DNA of 64,000 nt from Streptomyces rapamycinicus NRRL 5491 (GTDB lineage: Bacteria > Actinomycetota > Actinomycetes > Streptomycetales > Streptomycetaceae), in NCBI RefSeq assembly GCF_024298965.1, contig NZ_CP085193.1, positions 4,836,001 through 4,900,000 on the forward strand, read 5' to 3'. The translations under genes and the position numbers were made by a program. A model generated the notes under the pieces. That model was given only the letters and a program-made list of their open reading frames with translations. It was not told where the DNA came from and did not search any database. Shown piece by piece: positions 54,537 to 62,807 of this stretch (its first letter is position 1; every line of letters starts with the position of its first letter).

Positions 54537-55340
54537 TCAGTGAGCCGGGCCGTAGGCCACCGTCACCGGGGCGTGGTCGCTCCACCGCTGGTCGTAGGCG
54601 GCCGCCCGCTCCACGGCCGCCTTGACCGCGCGCCCGGCGAGCCCCGGGGTGGCGATCTGGTAGTCGATGCGCCAGCCCGCGTCGTTGTCGAAGGCCCGGC
54701 CGCGGTAGGACCACCACGAGTACGGTCCGGCGACGTCCGGGTGCAGGGCACGCACCACGTCCACGTACGCCGCCTCCTCGAAGACGCTGGTCAGCCAGGC
54801 GCGCTCCGCCGGCAGAAAGCCGGACTTCTTCTGGTTGGCCTTCCAGTTCTTGAGGTCGGCCTCCTGGTGGGCGATGTTCCAGTCGCCGCACACCAGCGCC
54901 TCGCGCCCACTGGCCGCCGCCCGCTCGCGCAGCTCCTTCAGATACGGAAGGAACTCCGCCATGAAGCGCTCCTTCTCGTCCTGGCGGTCCGTGCCGACCT
55001 CACCCGAGGGGAGGTACAGGCTGCCGACGGTCACGCCCGGAAGATCGACCTCCACATAGCGGCCGCTGCCGTCGAACTCGGACGATCCGAAGCCGACCCG
55101 GACGCCCTCCAGCTCGCGCCTGGCGTACACCGACACCCCGGCCCGCCCCTTGGCGGCCGCCGGGGCGTGCACCACATGCCAGCCGTCGGGTTCGCGGACC
55201 GCCTCGGGCAGCTCCTTGGGTTCGGCGCGCACCTCCTGGAGGCACACCACATCGGCCGCGGTACCGTCCAGCCAGGGGACGAAGCCCTTCTTGGCGGCGG
55301 CGCGCAGCCCGTTCACATTCACGGTCGTCACGGTGAGCAC
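54537..55340 (-). CDS. exoA: exodeoxyribonuclease III
   Basis: A 267-residue AP endonuclease/3'-5' exonuclease of base-excision repair. TVTTVNVNGLRAAAKKGF starts the fold, VVCLQEVRA gives the metal Glu, ALVCGDWNIAHQEADLKNW the Asp/Asn pair, and RIDYQIATPGL with WSDHAPVTV the terminal Asp-His. The GTG at 55340 has TATCGT seven bases upstream and no ribosome site. It is divergent from the GNAT gene; only 63 bp separate the starts. Confidence 0.95.
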   Translation of the reverse strand: MLTVTTVNVNGLRAAAKKGFVPWLDGTAADVVCLQEVRAEPKELPEAVREPDGWHVVHAPAAAKGRAGVSVYARRELEGVRVGFGSSEFDGSGRYVEVDLPGVTVGSLYLPSGEVGTDRQDEKERFMAEFLPYLKELRERAAASGREALVCGDWNIAHQEADLKNWKANQKKSGFLPAERAWLTSVFEEAAYVDVVRALHPDVAGPYSWWSYRGRAFDNDAGWRIDYQIATPGLAGRAVKAAVERAAAYDQRWSDHAPVTVAYGPAH

Positions 55341-55347
55341 GCCCGGC

Positions 55348-55353
55348 ACGATA
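55348..55353 (-). promoter_or_regulatory. -10 box of exoA, leaderless
   Basis: TATCGT, read leftward, ends seven bases before the exoA GTG. No ribosome site is seen. Confidence 0.45.
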
Positions 55354-55390
55354 CGCGACAAAAACAACGGCCCCTCCCCCCGCATAGAAG

Positions 55391-55396
55391 TACGAT
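55391..55396 (+). promoter_or_regulatory. -10 box of the GNAT gene, leaderless
   Basis: TACGAT ends seven bases before the ATG at 55404. No ribosome site is seen. Confidence 0.5.
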
Positions 55397-55403
55397 CCAT
55401 CGC

Positions 55404-55955
55404 ATGGACGTTCGAGTCATTCGCTACGATCACCCTGACGCCCGCAAACTCGACGCGGAAGTGCAGGTGGAGTACGCCGAGCGCTACGGCGACGGCGATC
55501 TGACGCATATGGACGCGGCCCACTTCGACCCGCCGCACGGCCTCTATCTCATCGTCTACGACACGGACGGCACCCCGATCGCGAGCGGCGGCTGGCGCAG
55601 CCAGGAGCGCGGCGAGGAGGGCTACGAGGACGGGGACGCCGAGATCAAGCGGATGTTCGTGGTGCGCGCGGCGCGCGGGCGGGGGCTGGCCCGGCGGATC
55701 TTGGCGGCGCTGGAGGACAGCGCGCGGGAGGCGGGGCGGATGCGGATGGTCCTGGAGACCGGCACCGAGCAGCCCGAGGCCATCGCGCTGTACACGTCGT
55801 CCGGCTACACCCCGGTGACCAAGTTCGGGTTCTACCGCTTCGAGGAAAGCAGCCGCTGCTACGCCAAGCTCCTTACGGACGCGACGGACGCGCAGGGTGT
55901 GGCGGACACGACGGACCATACGGACGGACTCGCGGGCGCACCCGTAAGCCCATGA
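55404..55955 (+). CDS. GNAT-family N-acetyltransferase
   Basis: A 183-residue acetyltransferase. The acetyl-CoA motif is MFVVRAARGRGLARRILAAL (RxxGxG/A), preceded by GGWRSQE and followed by LETGTEQPEAIALYTSSGYT, with the GNAT C-terminal Tyr. The last about 25 residues are a D/T-rich tail. It stands alone with a strong terminator right after. Substrate unknown. Confidence 0.88.
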   Translation: MDVRVIRYDHPDARKLDAEVQVEYAERYGDGDLTHMDAAHFDPPHGLYLIVYDTDGTPIASGGWRSQERGEEGYEDGDAEIKRMFVVRAARGRGLARRILAALEDSAREAGRMRMVLETGTEQPEAIALYTSSGYTPVTKFGFYRFEESSRCYAKLLTDATDAQGVADTTDHTDGLAGAPVSP

Positions 55956-55959
55956 CGAA

Positions 55960-55987
55960 GGGCCCGCTCCGAACGCGGAGCGGGCCC
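55960..55987. terminator. 12-bp perfect bidirectional terminator
   Basis: GGGCCCGCTCCG and CGGAGCGGGCCC surround AACG, five bases past the GNAT stop. The convergent protease gene ends 31 bp beyond. Confidence 0.88.
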
Positions 55988-56017
55988 ATTGACGCCTGTC
56001 GCGTATCCGCGAGCCGA

Positions 56018-57184
56018 TCAGCCCTGACCGGCGAACTTCTTGCTGATGGCCTCGAACACGCCCTTGGCCTCGGCGCCCAGATGCGGCCCGGCGAGCCAGG
56101 TGTGCCCGTACGAGCCGATCGAACTGTTGGACACCAGCACCGTCTTACCGCCGTGGTTGACGAACCAGCCACCGCCCGAGGTACCACCGGTCATCGAGCA
56201 GCCGATCCGGTACATCGTCGGCGAGGTGGGCGAGAACGACAGCCGGCCCGGCCTGCTGGTGCAGTTGAACATCTTCGCCCCGTCGTACGGCGGGGCCTGC
56301 GGATAGCCGTATGCGCCGATCGAACTCACCCGGTCCGCCGACGGCGCCCCGAACCACACCGGCACCGAGGCCCCGACCGTCTCCTGGAGCGACTTGCCAC
56401 CGCCGTTCTCGGGCTTCAGATGCAGCACCGCGAAGTCGTACGCCGACCCGACCCCGCCGGTCTTACCGCCGTTCGCGATCCACTCGGACGAGGTCTGCGA
56501 CCAGTCCGCCCACCACACGCCGTAGGGGCTGACCTCGTTCTGCGCCGCCGACTGGGTCTGCTCGGCCGGGAGTCCGTTGTCGTTGTACGAGGGCACGAAC
56601 ACGATGTTGCGCATCCAGCCGCCCTGCTTGCCCGAGTGCACACAGTGGCCCGCGGTCCACACCAGGTTGGACTTCCCCGGGTGGGCCGGGTCGTCGATGA
56701 CCGTCCCGGAGCACACCATCGGCCCCTCGGGGCTGTCGAAGAACACCTTCCCGACCGGCGCCATGTTCTGGTGGTACGGCCGCGAGACCTGCTTGGCCGG
56801 CACGGCGGGCGGCTCGGGGTCCGTGGCCGCCTGGTCCTGGCCGGCGCTCTGTGTGGAGACGGTGTGCGACGAGTCCTTCGCCTTGGACATCCTGGACGGC
56901 TGCCAGAAGTTCTTGATGATCGGATTGGCGAATTCCGATGCCTTGCGGGCCCACTTGTCCCAGTCCTTCCAGCCGCCCTCCTTCCACTTCTTCAGGTCGT
57001 CCAGACTCGTCGGGACGCCATCGGGCAGCTTGATCCCGTCCTTGGCCTGCTGCCCGGTGGACGCGGCCGAGGAGCTCGACGAGGAAGCCGCCTCGTCGTC
57101 ACCGGGCCCGCAGGCCGAAGCGGAGACCACCAGCAGCGCGGTCATGGCCGCGGCCGCCACGGTGGAACGGCGTATGAGTGGCAT
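56018..57184 (-). CDS. secreted trypsin-like serine protease, lipoprotein
   Basis: A 388-residue exported protease. The signal peptide ends in a lipobox-like VSASACGPG (Cys25). An S-rich linker and a helical pro-like region to about 130 follow. The chymotrypsin-fold triad is visible: TAGHC (His), YDFAVLHL (Asp) and TGGTSGGGW (Ser). CSGTVID and IGCSMTGG supply likely disulphides. It resembles trypsin-like V8/glutamyl-type proteases in Streptomyces. The role is unknown. The gene converges with the GNAT across a shared terminator. Confidence 0.92.
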   Translation of the reverse strand: MPLIRRSTVAAAAMTALLVVSASACGPGDDEAASSSSSSAASTGQQAKDGIKLPDGVPTSLDDLKKWKEGGWKDWDKWARKASEFANPIIKNFWQPSRMSKAKDSSHTVSTQSAGQDQAATDPEPPAVPAKQVSRPYHQNMAPVGKVFFDSPEGPMVCSGTVIDDPAHPGKSNLVWTAGHCVHSGKQGGWMRNIVFVPSYNDNGLPAEQTQSAAQNEVSPYGVWWADWSQTSSEWIANGGKTGGVGSAYDFAVLHLKPENGGGKSLQETVGASVPVWFGAPSADRVSSIGAYGYPQAPPYDGAKMFNCTSRPGRLSFSPTSPTMYRIGCSMTGGTSGGGWFVNHGGKTVLVSNSSIGSYGHTWLAGPHLGAEAKGVFEAISKKFAGQG

Positions 57185-57528
57185 GGAGCCTTATCCCCCT
57201 GTTGTGGTGCAGTTGTTGCGCTGTGATGTGTTGTGCCGCCCTCTGTCCTACGGCGCTTTCACGCCATGGAGCCACAGGACCGGGCACCTACTATGCCCGT
57301 GCCCCTGGCCTGCGCCATCACCTGTCCCCCGGCCCGCACCAAACACGAACGCGGTAAGCACGATTCCATGACATCGCGGCCCGCCGACCACCTCGTCGGC
57401 GCCCGTTCCACCCGAGCGGATCAGACCCAGTGGCGGCGCGCGGAGATCTCCTCAAGGCTTGATCGCATACGAACACGGGCCTCCTGTGCCAGGGGTCTGC
57501 TCTGCGGCGCTTTCGAAGGAGACACGCC
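57185..57528. other. 344-bp divergent region between the protease and dps genes
   Basis: No gene is credible. CGGGCA-N7-TGCCCG lies at 57281-57299. A partial copy of the dps leader (CGGCGCTTTC followed closely by ACGCCATGG) occurs at about 57251-57269 as well as before dps, which suggests a small duplication. No confident -10/-35 pair is assigned for dps. Confidence 0.4.
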
Positions 57529-58026
57529 ATGGCCGCTTCTGGGGGTTCCCGACGTTCGGAGAGCGATGTCGCCGGATTCACGGCCTCGCCGCAGCTCGCC
57601 CAAGCGCTGCAGCAGATCGTGGTGGACCTCGTCGAACTGCATCTCCAGGGCAAACAGGCCCACTGGAACGTGGTCGGCCACAACTTCCGGGACCTGCACC
57701 TTCAACTGGATCAGATCGTGGACGAAGCCCGCGAGTCGGCCGACACCATCGCCGAACGCATGCGCGCCCTGGCCGCCGTCCCGGACGGCCGCTCCGAGAC
57801 CGTGGCAGCGACCACCACACTCCCCGCCTTCCCGGCGGGCGAGGCGAACGTGAGCGCCGTCGTCGACCTCATCACCGCCCGACTGCGCGCCACCGCGGAC
57901 ACCCTCCGCACCCTCCACGACCAGGTCGACAGCGAGGATCCCTCCACGGCCGACCTGCTGCACGCGATCATCGACTCCCTGGAGAAACACGCCTGGATGG
58001 TCAGCGCGGAAAACCGCTCCGCCTGA
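57529..58026 (+). CDS. dps: Dps-family ferritin-like DNA-protection protein
   Basis: A 165-residue Dps subunit, normally a dodecamer that oxidises and stores iron and may bind DNA. The ferroxidase site is in LHLQGKQAHWNVVGHNFRDL (His) and LDQIVDEARESADTIAERMR (Asp/Glu). The N-terminus is short and S/R-rich. AAGGAG lies seven bases before the ATG. Streptomyces Dps proteins are stress-induced, but no stress-sigma promoter was identified with confidence here. Confidence 0.93.
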   Translation: MAASGGSRRSESDVAGFTASPQLAQALQQIVVDLVELHLQGKQAHWNVVGHNFRDLHLQLDQIVDEARESADTIAERMRALAAVPDGRSETVAATTTLPAFPAGEANVSAVVDLITARLRATADTLRTLHDQVDSEDPSTADLLHAIIDSLEKHAWMVSAENRSA

Positions 58027-58124
58027 CCGCCGCCGCACGGGCATCGGACACCAGAAAGCAGCTGTATCAGCGCATGTCCAGGGAAAGATGGATAGATTCG
58101 TTCCGCACGGCATGATGTACGAGT

Positions 58125-59423
58125 GTGAGGAACCGTGGGGTGGGCAGCGTCATTGGCGGTCGTTATCTGCTGCGGGACGGGCCGGTCGCCGGAGCACGCG
58201 GTGAGGTCCGGTCGGCGTATGACACCCGGCTCGACCGTAAGGTGGCGCTGAAGCGGGTCCGGTCGCGGGTGTGGTACGGGCACACCGAAAGAGCACGGAA
58301 CGAGGTAGGCATTCTCGGCAAGGTCGGCCATCCCAACTTGGCTGCCGTGTACGACATCGTGCCGTGCCGTGGCGGGAACGAGTTCTGGTGGGTGTCGGAG
58401 CATCTGCCGGAGAGCATGGCCGGGAAGCCGCCGATACCCCTCGCGGAGGCGGCCGATGTCGGTGCGCGGATCGCTGGCGCGCTGGCTGCTCTGCACGCGG
58501 AGGGGCATGTCTACGGTGATGTCACCCCGGACAGCATCGGCATCGCCGACGACGGGACGGTCAAGCTCACCGGTCTCGATGTGGTGCGGCAGATCAGTGG
58601 ACTGAAGGACACCATCGACGCCGACGTGGTGATCTGCCACTCGCGCTTCGCCGCACCGGAGGTACTTCGCGGATTCCATCCGGAACCGGCCTCCGATGTC
58701 TACTCTCTGGGAGCCACCATCTACGCGCTGGTGGTGGGTCGGTCACCGTACGACGCCGAGGTGGGCTTGGCGAGAGGCGCGGTTCAAGCGGTGGGGACCG
58801 CCCTGGGCAGCCGAGCAGACGACGTCCGCGTGGCCGCTGAAGTCGGACCGCTGCGCGATGTGCTTGTGGCGTTGCTCCAACCTGACTTCCGCGACCGGCC
58901 AGAAGCCGCCGAAGCGCAGAAGTGCCTGCGGGAGGGGGCCGCTGCGCGCGGAGGAGCCGAGTTGGGCATCGCGCTCGAGGAACGAGCCAGAATCTCCCGG
59001 GAGCCTTTGACCCAGGACCCCTTCTTTCAGGCCTCCTCCCCGGCGCCCACCACGATCCCGGAAACGGCCCCCGAGGGACGGCGGCCCTGGGGGCGGGTTG
59101 TGCGGGACGCGGTGTGCCGTCCACACAGGCTCCGGGTCATGAGCGGCGTGCTGCTGTGCATGGCGCTCCTGTTGATGACGGCGGTTTGCGGAATTTATGT
59201 CCCGCCGCCCGGTAAAGACTCCACCGGGGGCGATTCCCAGGCTTTCGGATCGAATGACGCGGCGACCTTGATCACGGCTCTGGGCACGTTGTTCAGCGGC
59301 GTGGGAGCGCTGCTCGCCGGCGGCGCGGCCTGGTACCTCGCACGCCGCGAGCATCGCCCATCCGAGCCACGGGCCGATCCCAATCCACCCGCCGACCCGC
59401 CGGGCGGCGACGGCTATCTGTAG
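58125..59423 (+). CDS. membrane-anchored Ser/Thr kinase-like protein, probable pseudokinase
   Basis: A 432-residue protein. The kinase fold spans about 10-270: VALKRV holds the ATP Lys (K43), APEV and DVYSLGATIYALVVGRSPYD are intact. But the catalytic loop reads HVYGDVTPDSIG (usual HRDLKPxN; Asp132 kept, Lys and Asn changed) and the DFG position reads KLTGLD, with Gly150 for the Mg-binding Asp. The C-terminus has helices at about 338-359 and 379-405. The GTG at 58125 lacks a ribosome site. Catalysis is doubtful; it may be a nucleotide-binding scaffold. Confidence 0.87.
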   Translation: MRNRGVGSVIGGRYLLRDGPVAGARGEVRSAYDTRLDRKVALKRVRSRVWYGHTERARNEVGILGKVGHPNLAAVYDIVPCRGGNEFWWVSEHLPESMAGKPPIPLAEAADVGARIAGALAALHAEGHVYGDVTPDSIGIADDGTVKLTGLDVVRQISGLKDTIDADVVICHSRFAAPEVLRGFHPEPASDVYSLGATIYALVVGRSPYDAEVGLARGAVQAVGTALGSRADDVRVAAEVGPLRDVLVALLQPDFRDRPEAAEAQKCLREGAAARGGAELGIALEERARISREPLTQDPFFQASSPAPTTIPETAPEGRRPWGRVVRDAVCRPHRLRVMSGVLLCMALLLMTAVCGIYVPPPGKDSTGGDSQAFGSNDAATLITALGTLFSGVGALLAGGAAWYLARREHRPSEPRADPNPPADPPGGDGYL

Positions 59424-59510
59424 TGGCCCGCGCCCCAGCGAGGTCGCGGCAACCGTGGAGGTAAGCAGGATCGGAAGTAGCTGCTGTACTTCGCCGCTGT
59501 ACGGCACCAA

Positions 59511-59543
59511 AAAGCCCCCGCCGATATCCCCGGCGGGGGCTTT
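59511..59543 (-). terminator. rho-independent terminator of tRNA-Ala
   Basis: AAAGCCCCCGCCG pairs with CGGCGGGGGCTTT around a seven-base loop. Read leftward the stem is followed by a T run, directly after the tRNA. Confidence 0.9.
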
Positions 59544-59552
59544 GAGCTGCGG

Positions 59553-59626
59553 TGGACCTGAGGGGATTTGAACCCCTGACCCCCTCGATGCGAACGAGGT
59601 GCGCTACCAGTCTGCGCCACAGGCCC
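59553..59626 (-). tRNA. tRNA-Ala, anticodon CGC
   Basis: The 74-nt cloverleaf has acceptor GGGCCTG pairing with CAGGTCC, including the G3-U70 pair that identifies alanine tRNAs. The anticodon stem CCTCG/CGAGG encloses loop TTCGCAT, anticodon CGC. The T loop is GTTCAAA with stem GGGG/CCCC. The discriminator is A; a complete CCA is not encoded (ACC follows). Confidence 0.96.
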
Positions 59627-59701
59627 TTGCAACGAGTGAAACTCTAGCATCCCCTCCGGGGTGCTTGGTAATCCGTTCCTCGCTGGTCAGTGAAGGGGCC
59701 G

Positions 59702-60940
59702 TCACTCGTTGGCAGCACGCGGCCGGTCCTCGTCGGCGTACTGGTCGAAGAGGGGGGTGCGGCCGCGGTCGCGGGTGCCGCGGGGTGGGGCGGCGACCGG
59801 GTCCGGGGCCGGGGCGGGGTCATGGGCGGAGGTGGGGTCGACGGTGCTGGAGCGGGCCGAACTCCAGGCGTCGGGGGCGGCCAGGTCGACGCTGCCGGTG
59901 GCGCGCGGGGCGACCGGGGCGGTGACGTAGGTGGGCAGCGGGACGGGCACCGGCTCCCAGCCCTCACCGGCGGCCGGGCCCCGCTCGCGCTCGCGCTCCT
60001 GGTCGACCCACTCGGCGTGATCGGTCTGCTCCACCAGCGCGCGGCGCCCGGCCGCGTGCGGCGAGGGCGCCTTCGCGGGGCGGGCGGGCTCGGCCTCGAC
60101 GGGAGGGTCCGTGGGGCGGTCCTCGGCGGAGGGGCCCTCGGCGGGCGGATGGGCCCGCGGACGGCGCTCACGCAGCCGCTGCGCGGCCTGCTCGGCGTGG
60201 CGCTGGTCCATGGTGAAGGCGAAGCGCCGGCGCTCCTGGGCGCGGAGGTAGGCGATATAGGCGCTGAGCAGTATGGCCGGGATGCCCGGGGCCCACAGGA
60301 AGGCGAGGCCGCCGACGGCCGCGACGATCGCGCCGAGTGTGAAGGCGACGAAGAGGATCACGGTGGTGCGGCGGCGGCGCGCGAGCACTCGGGCGCGCCG
60401 TCCGCGGTCCAGCGCGCTCCAGCCTCCGCCGCCCGCCCCGCGCGCACCGCTCGTGCCCCGGGCGTCCGCGCCCCGCGCCCCGCTCGTACCTCCGGCCCCC
60501 GCGCCCCGTGCACCGCTCGCGTCCCCGGCCGCCGGTGCCGACGCGCCCTCGGCGGGAGCGTCGGCGCCCATGGGGGCGGGGGCACGCAGGGTTACGGGGT
60601 CGGCGAAGGCCCGGACGTCGACCGCGTCGGTCACCGCTTCCGGGTCGGCCGCATAGCCCCCCGGCTCGGCGGGGGCGCCACCCGTGGCGGGTGCGTCCGC
60701 GTCGTCGGCGGTGCGCTCGGCGGGGTCGTCCGCCGGGTCCCCGGGGCGCCCGAGGTCCACACGGCTCTTGGCGTAACGACGCTCCATGCCCGCCCGTCCG
60801 GACAGCAGCCGGATGGCGGTGCTGAAGCGTTCCGTCGGACGGGCCTCATTGAGCTCGTCCTGCCTACGAAGCCACATCGGCACCAAATAGGCGGCCCAGG
60901 CCCCGACGATGACTGCGTAGATGAGGCCACTGCTGCTCAC
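59702..60940 (-). CDS. sepX: SepX/GlpR-type divisome membrane protein
   Basis: A 412-residue membrane protein. Helix 1 is at about 5-23 (GLIYAVIVGAWAAYLVPMWL), followed by a conserved RRQDELNEARPTERFSTAIR block and a long disordered A/G/D linker with GTSGARGA-type repeats. Helices 2 and 3 lie at about 192-233, then a charged tail. The N-terminal block matches my recollection of Streptomyces SepX and corynebacterial GlpR, the membrane receptor of the gephyrin-like protein Glp. A moeA/glp gene lies four genes upstream. The GTG at 60940 is chosen because TACCGT lies six bases upstream; 60946 is an alternative. Confidence 0.85.
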   Translation of the reverse strand: MSSSGLIYAVIVGAWAAYLVPMWLRRQDELNEARPTERFSTAIRLLSGRAGMERRYAKSRVDLGRPGDPADDPAERTADDADAPATGGAPAEPGGYAADPEAVTDAVDVRAFADPVTLRAPAPMGADAPAEGASAPAAGDASGARGAGAGGTSGARGADARGTSGARGAGGGGWSALDRGRRARVLARRRRTTVILFVAFTLGAIVAAVGGLAFLWAPGIPAILLSAYIAYLRAQERRRFAFTMDQRHAEQAAQRLRERRPRAHPPAEGPSAEDRPTDPPVEAEPARPAKAPSPHAAGRRALVEQTDHAEWVDQERERERGPAAGEGWEPVPVPLPTYVTAPVAPRATGSVDLAAPDAWSSARSSTVDPTSAHDPAPAPDPVAAPPRGTRDRGRTPLFDQYADEDRPRAANE

Positions 60941-60946
60941 GCTCAC

Positions 60947-60952
60947 ACGGTA
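60947..60952 (-). promoter_or_regulatory. -10 box of sepX, leaderless
   Basis: TACCGT, read leftward, ends six bases before the GTG at 60940. There is no ribosome site, so sepX probably has its own leaderless transcript besides any read-through from glp-moaC-mog. Confidence 0.5.
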
Positions 60953-60989
60953 GAGGGGTCCGCATGAGGCCATCTGCCAATTGGCGCGG

Positions 60990-61090
60990 TGTGTCGCACG
61001 ATCTGGCTGATATCTCGAAAGTTTTTTGTGATTGTTGGGATGACCAGGTTGGAAATGTACTCCCGCCATTCGAACATCTATTTTATTTCT
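60990..61090. other. AT-rich island between the GNAT gene and sepX
   Basis: This 100-bp stretch has T and A runs (for example TTTTTT near 61021 and TATTTTATTT near 61079), unusual for this genome. It contains the TAA stop of the leftward GNAT gene (61085-61083), itself rare in Streptomyces. It may end one transcript and start the sepX one. Confidence 0.5.
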
Positions 61091-61685
61091 GCGACGCTCC
61101 TGGTCGGGTCCGGTGCCACCGGTTCAGCAGCCCCTCGGACAGTTCCTCCACCGTGAGCGCGTAGACCAGGTGGTCGCGCCATGCGCCGTCGATGTGGAGA
61201 TAGCGCGGCCGCAGCCCTTCCTCGCGGAATCCGAGTTTCTCCACCACCCGGCGGCTGGGCAGGTTCTCGGGCCGGATACACACCTCGATGCGGTGCAGTC
61301 CGACGGTGCGGAAGCAGTGGTCGACGGCGAGCGCGACCGACGTCGGCATCACTCCGCGCCCGGCCACCGCCTGGTCGACCCAATAGCCGACATGGCCCGA
61401 GCACATCGACCCCCAGGTGATCCCGGCGACCGTCAACTGCCCGGCCAGCCGCCCCTGGTACTCGATGATGAACGGCAGCATCCGCCCCGCGTGCGCCTCG
61501 GCCCGCAGATGGCGGACCATCTGCCGGTAGGTGGGCCGGTGGGTGACGGGGCCGCCCGGCGGGGGCGGCGGGATGGTTGCCTCCCAGCGCCGCAGCCACT
61601 CCCTGTTGCGCTGGTTGACCTCGCGCCAGGCACGCTGGTCGCGCAGCTTTATGGGGCGGAGGACGGTGTCGCCGTCCGCCAGCAC
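61083..61685 (-). CDS. GNAT-family acetyltransferase, RimJ/RimL type
   Basis: A 200-residue protein. TVLRPIKLRDQRAWREVNQR is the RimJ/RimL start, GHVGYWVDQAVAGRGVMPTS the acetyl-CoA loop (Q/RxxGxG/A), and VCIRPENLPSRRVVEKLGFR with EEGLRPRYLHIDGAWRDHLV the family C-terminus. These enzymes acetylate protein N-termini. The GTG at 61685 is the first possible conventional start; the true start may be a non-standard codon a few residues upstream (APWPVVLADG reads on in frame). It lies in the actinobacterial moeA-moaC-mog-GNAT-sepX order. Confidence 0.88.
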   Translation of the reverse strand: MLADGDTVLRPIKLRDQRAWREVNQRNREWLRRWEATIPPPPPGGPVTHRPTYRQMVRHLRAEAHAGRMLPFIIEYQGRLAGQLTVAGITWGSMCSGHVGYWVDQAVAGRGVMPTSVALAVDHCFRTVGLHRIEVCIRPENLPSRRVVEKLGFREEGLRPRYLHIDGAWRDHLVYALTVEELSEGLLNRWHRTRPGASQK

Positions 61686-61702
61686 GACCGGCCAGGGGGC
61701 GT

Positions 61703-62263
61703 TCAGCGCGCGCTCCCGGCCTGCCCCGCGGGATCGGCGGGATCATCGGCGGGGATGGCGGAATCGACGGGTCTGCGGTGGTCCCCGCCGTGGATCTGGT
61801 CGACCGCGTGGACCAGCAGGCGGCCGAGCACCTTAAGGCCGTCACGCACCCCTCCGGTGGAGCCGGGCAGATTGACGACCAGGGTCCTGCCGGCGACCCC
61901 GGCCAGCCCCCGGGAGAGCGCGGCGGTGGGCACCTTGGCGAGCCCCTCCGCGCGGATGGCCTCCGCGATCCCCGGGATCTCGTAGTCCAGGACCCGGCGG
62001 GTGGCCTCCGGGGTGCGGTCGGTGGGGGTGAGACCGGTGCCGCCGGTGGTCACCACGACGTCGTACGAGGCCGTGACAGCGTCCCGCAGGGCGGCCTCCA
62101 CCGGATCGCCGTCGGGCACCACGCGCGGGCCGTCCACGGCGAAGCCGAGCCCGGCCAGCCCCTCGGCGATCAGCGGGCCCCCGGTGTCGGCGTAGACCCC
62201 GGCGGCGGCGCGGTTGGAGGCGGTGACGACCAGGGCGCGGCGTGACGCCGCTGAGCCGCTCAT
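61703..62263 (-). CDS. mog: molybdopterin adenylyltransferase (MogA/MoaB family)
   Basis: A 186-residue MoCF-domain protein. [20 protein letters not shown] starts the fold, [20 protein letters not shown] is the TGGTG/TPxD active-site block, and [18 protein letters not shown] the second conserved loop. It would adenylate molybdopterin before metal insertion. Its ATG overlaps the moaC stop (ATGA). The C-terminal 25 residues are a D/P-rich tail. Confidence 0.93.
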   Translation of the reverse strand: MSGSAASRRALVVTASNRAAAGVYADTGGPLIAEGLAGLGFAVDGPRVVPDGDPVEAALRDAVTASYDVVVTTGGTGLTPTDRTPEATRRVLDYEIPGIAEAIRAEGLAKVPTAALSRGLAGVAGRTLVVNLPGSTGGVRDGLKVLGRLLVHAVDQIHGGDHRRPVDSAIPADDPADPAGQAGSAR

Positions 62264-62742
62264 GCCCGGCTCCAGTCGCCGGACTTGCCGCCGGTCTTCT
62301 CCTCCACCCGGACGTCGGTGATGACGGCTCCCTTGTCGACGGCCTTGACCATGTCGATCACCGTCAGGGCGGCGACCGAGACCGCCGTCAGGGCCTCCAT
62401 CTCCACGCCCGTGCGGTCCGTGGTCTTCACGGTGGCGGTGATCTCGACGGCGTCGTCGGCGACCGCGAGGTCCACCGTGACGCCCGACACCGCGAGCGGA
62501 TGACACAGCGGGATCAGGTCCGGGGTCCGCTTGGCGCCCATGATGCCCGCGATCCGGGCGGTGGCGAGGGCGTCGCCCTTGGGGAGGCCCTCGCCGCGCA
62601 GCAGTTCCACGACGCGCGCCGCCACGCGCACGCGGCCGCTCGCGCGGGCGGTGCGCGCGGTGACGTCCTTGGCCGAGACGTCGACCATGCGGGCGGCGCC
62701 CGACGGGTCGAGGTGGGTGAGATGGTCCTGGGCGCTGCTCAT
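62260..62742 (-). CDS. moaC: cyclic pyranopterin monophosphate synthase
   Basis: A 160-residue MoaC, converting the MoaA product to cyclic pyranopterin monophosphate. [20 protein letters not shown] starts the fold, [20 protein letters not shown] carries the active-site KRT and CHP motif, and [20 protein letters not shown] with DKGA(V)I completes the family. GGGAG precedes the ATG. It overlaps mog by four bases. Confidence 0.96.
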   Translation of the reverse strand: MSSAQDHLTHLDPSGAARMVDVSAKDVTARTARASGRVRVAARVVELLRGEGLPKGDALATARIAGIMGAKRTPDLIPLCHPLAVSGVTVDLAVADDAVEITATVKTTDRTGVEMEALTAVSVAALTVIDMVKAVDKGAVITDVRVEEKTGGKSGDWSRA

Positions 62743-62807
62743 CGTTCTCCCGGTCCGGGCCAGGTGGCTCCTGTGTGGGACGACACCGTACCCGCCGCGG
62801 TCGGCGG

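Noticed and set aside
57185..57528. SigB-type promoter of dps
   Set aside because: A GGGTC sequence is present near 57498, but no matching upstream element at the right spacing could be found, so no promoter was called.
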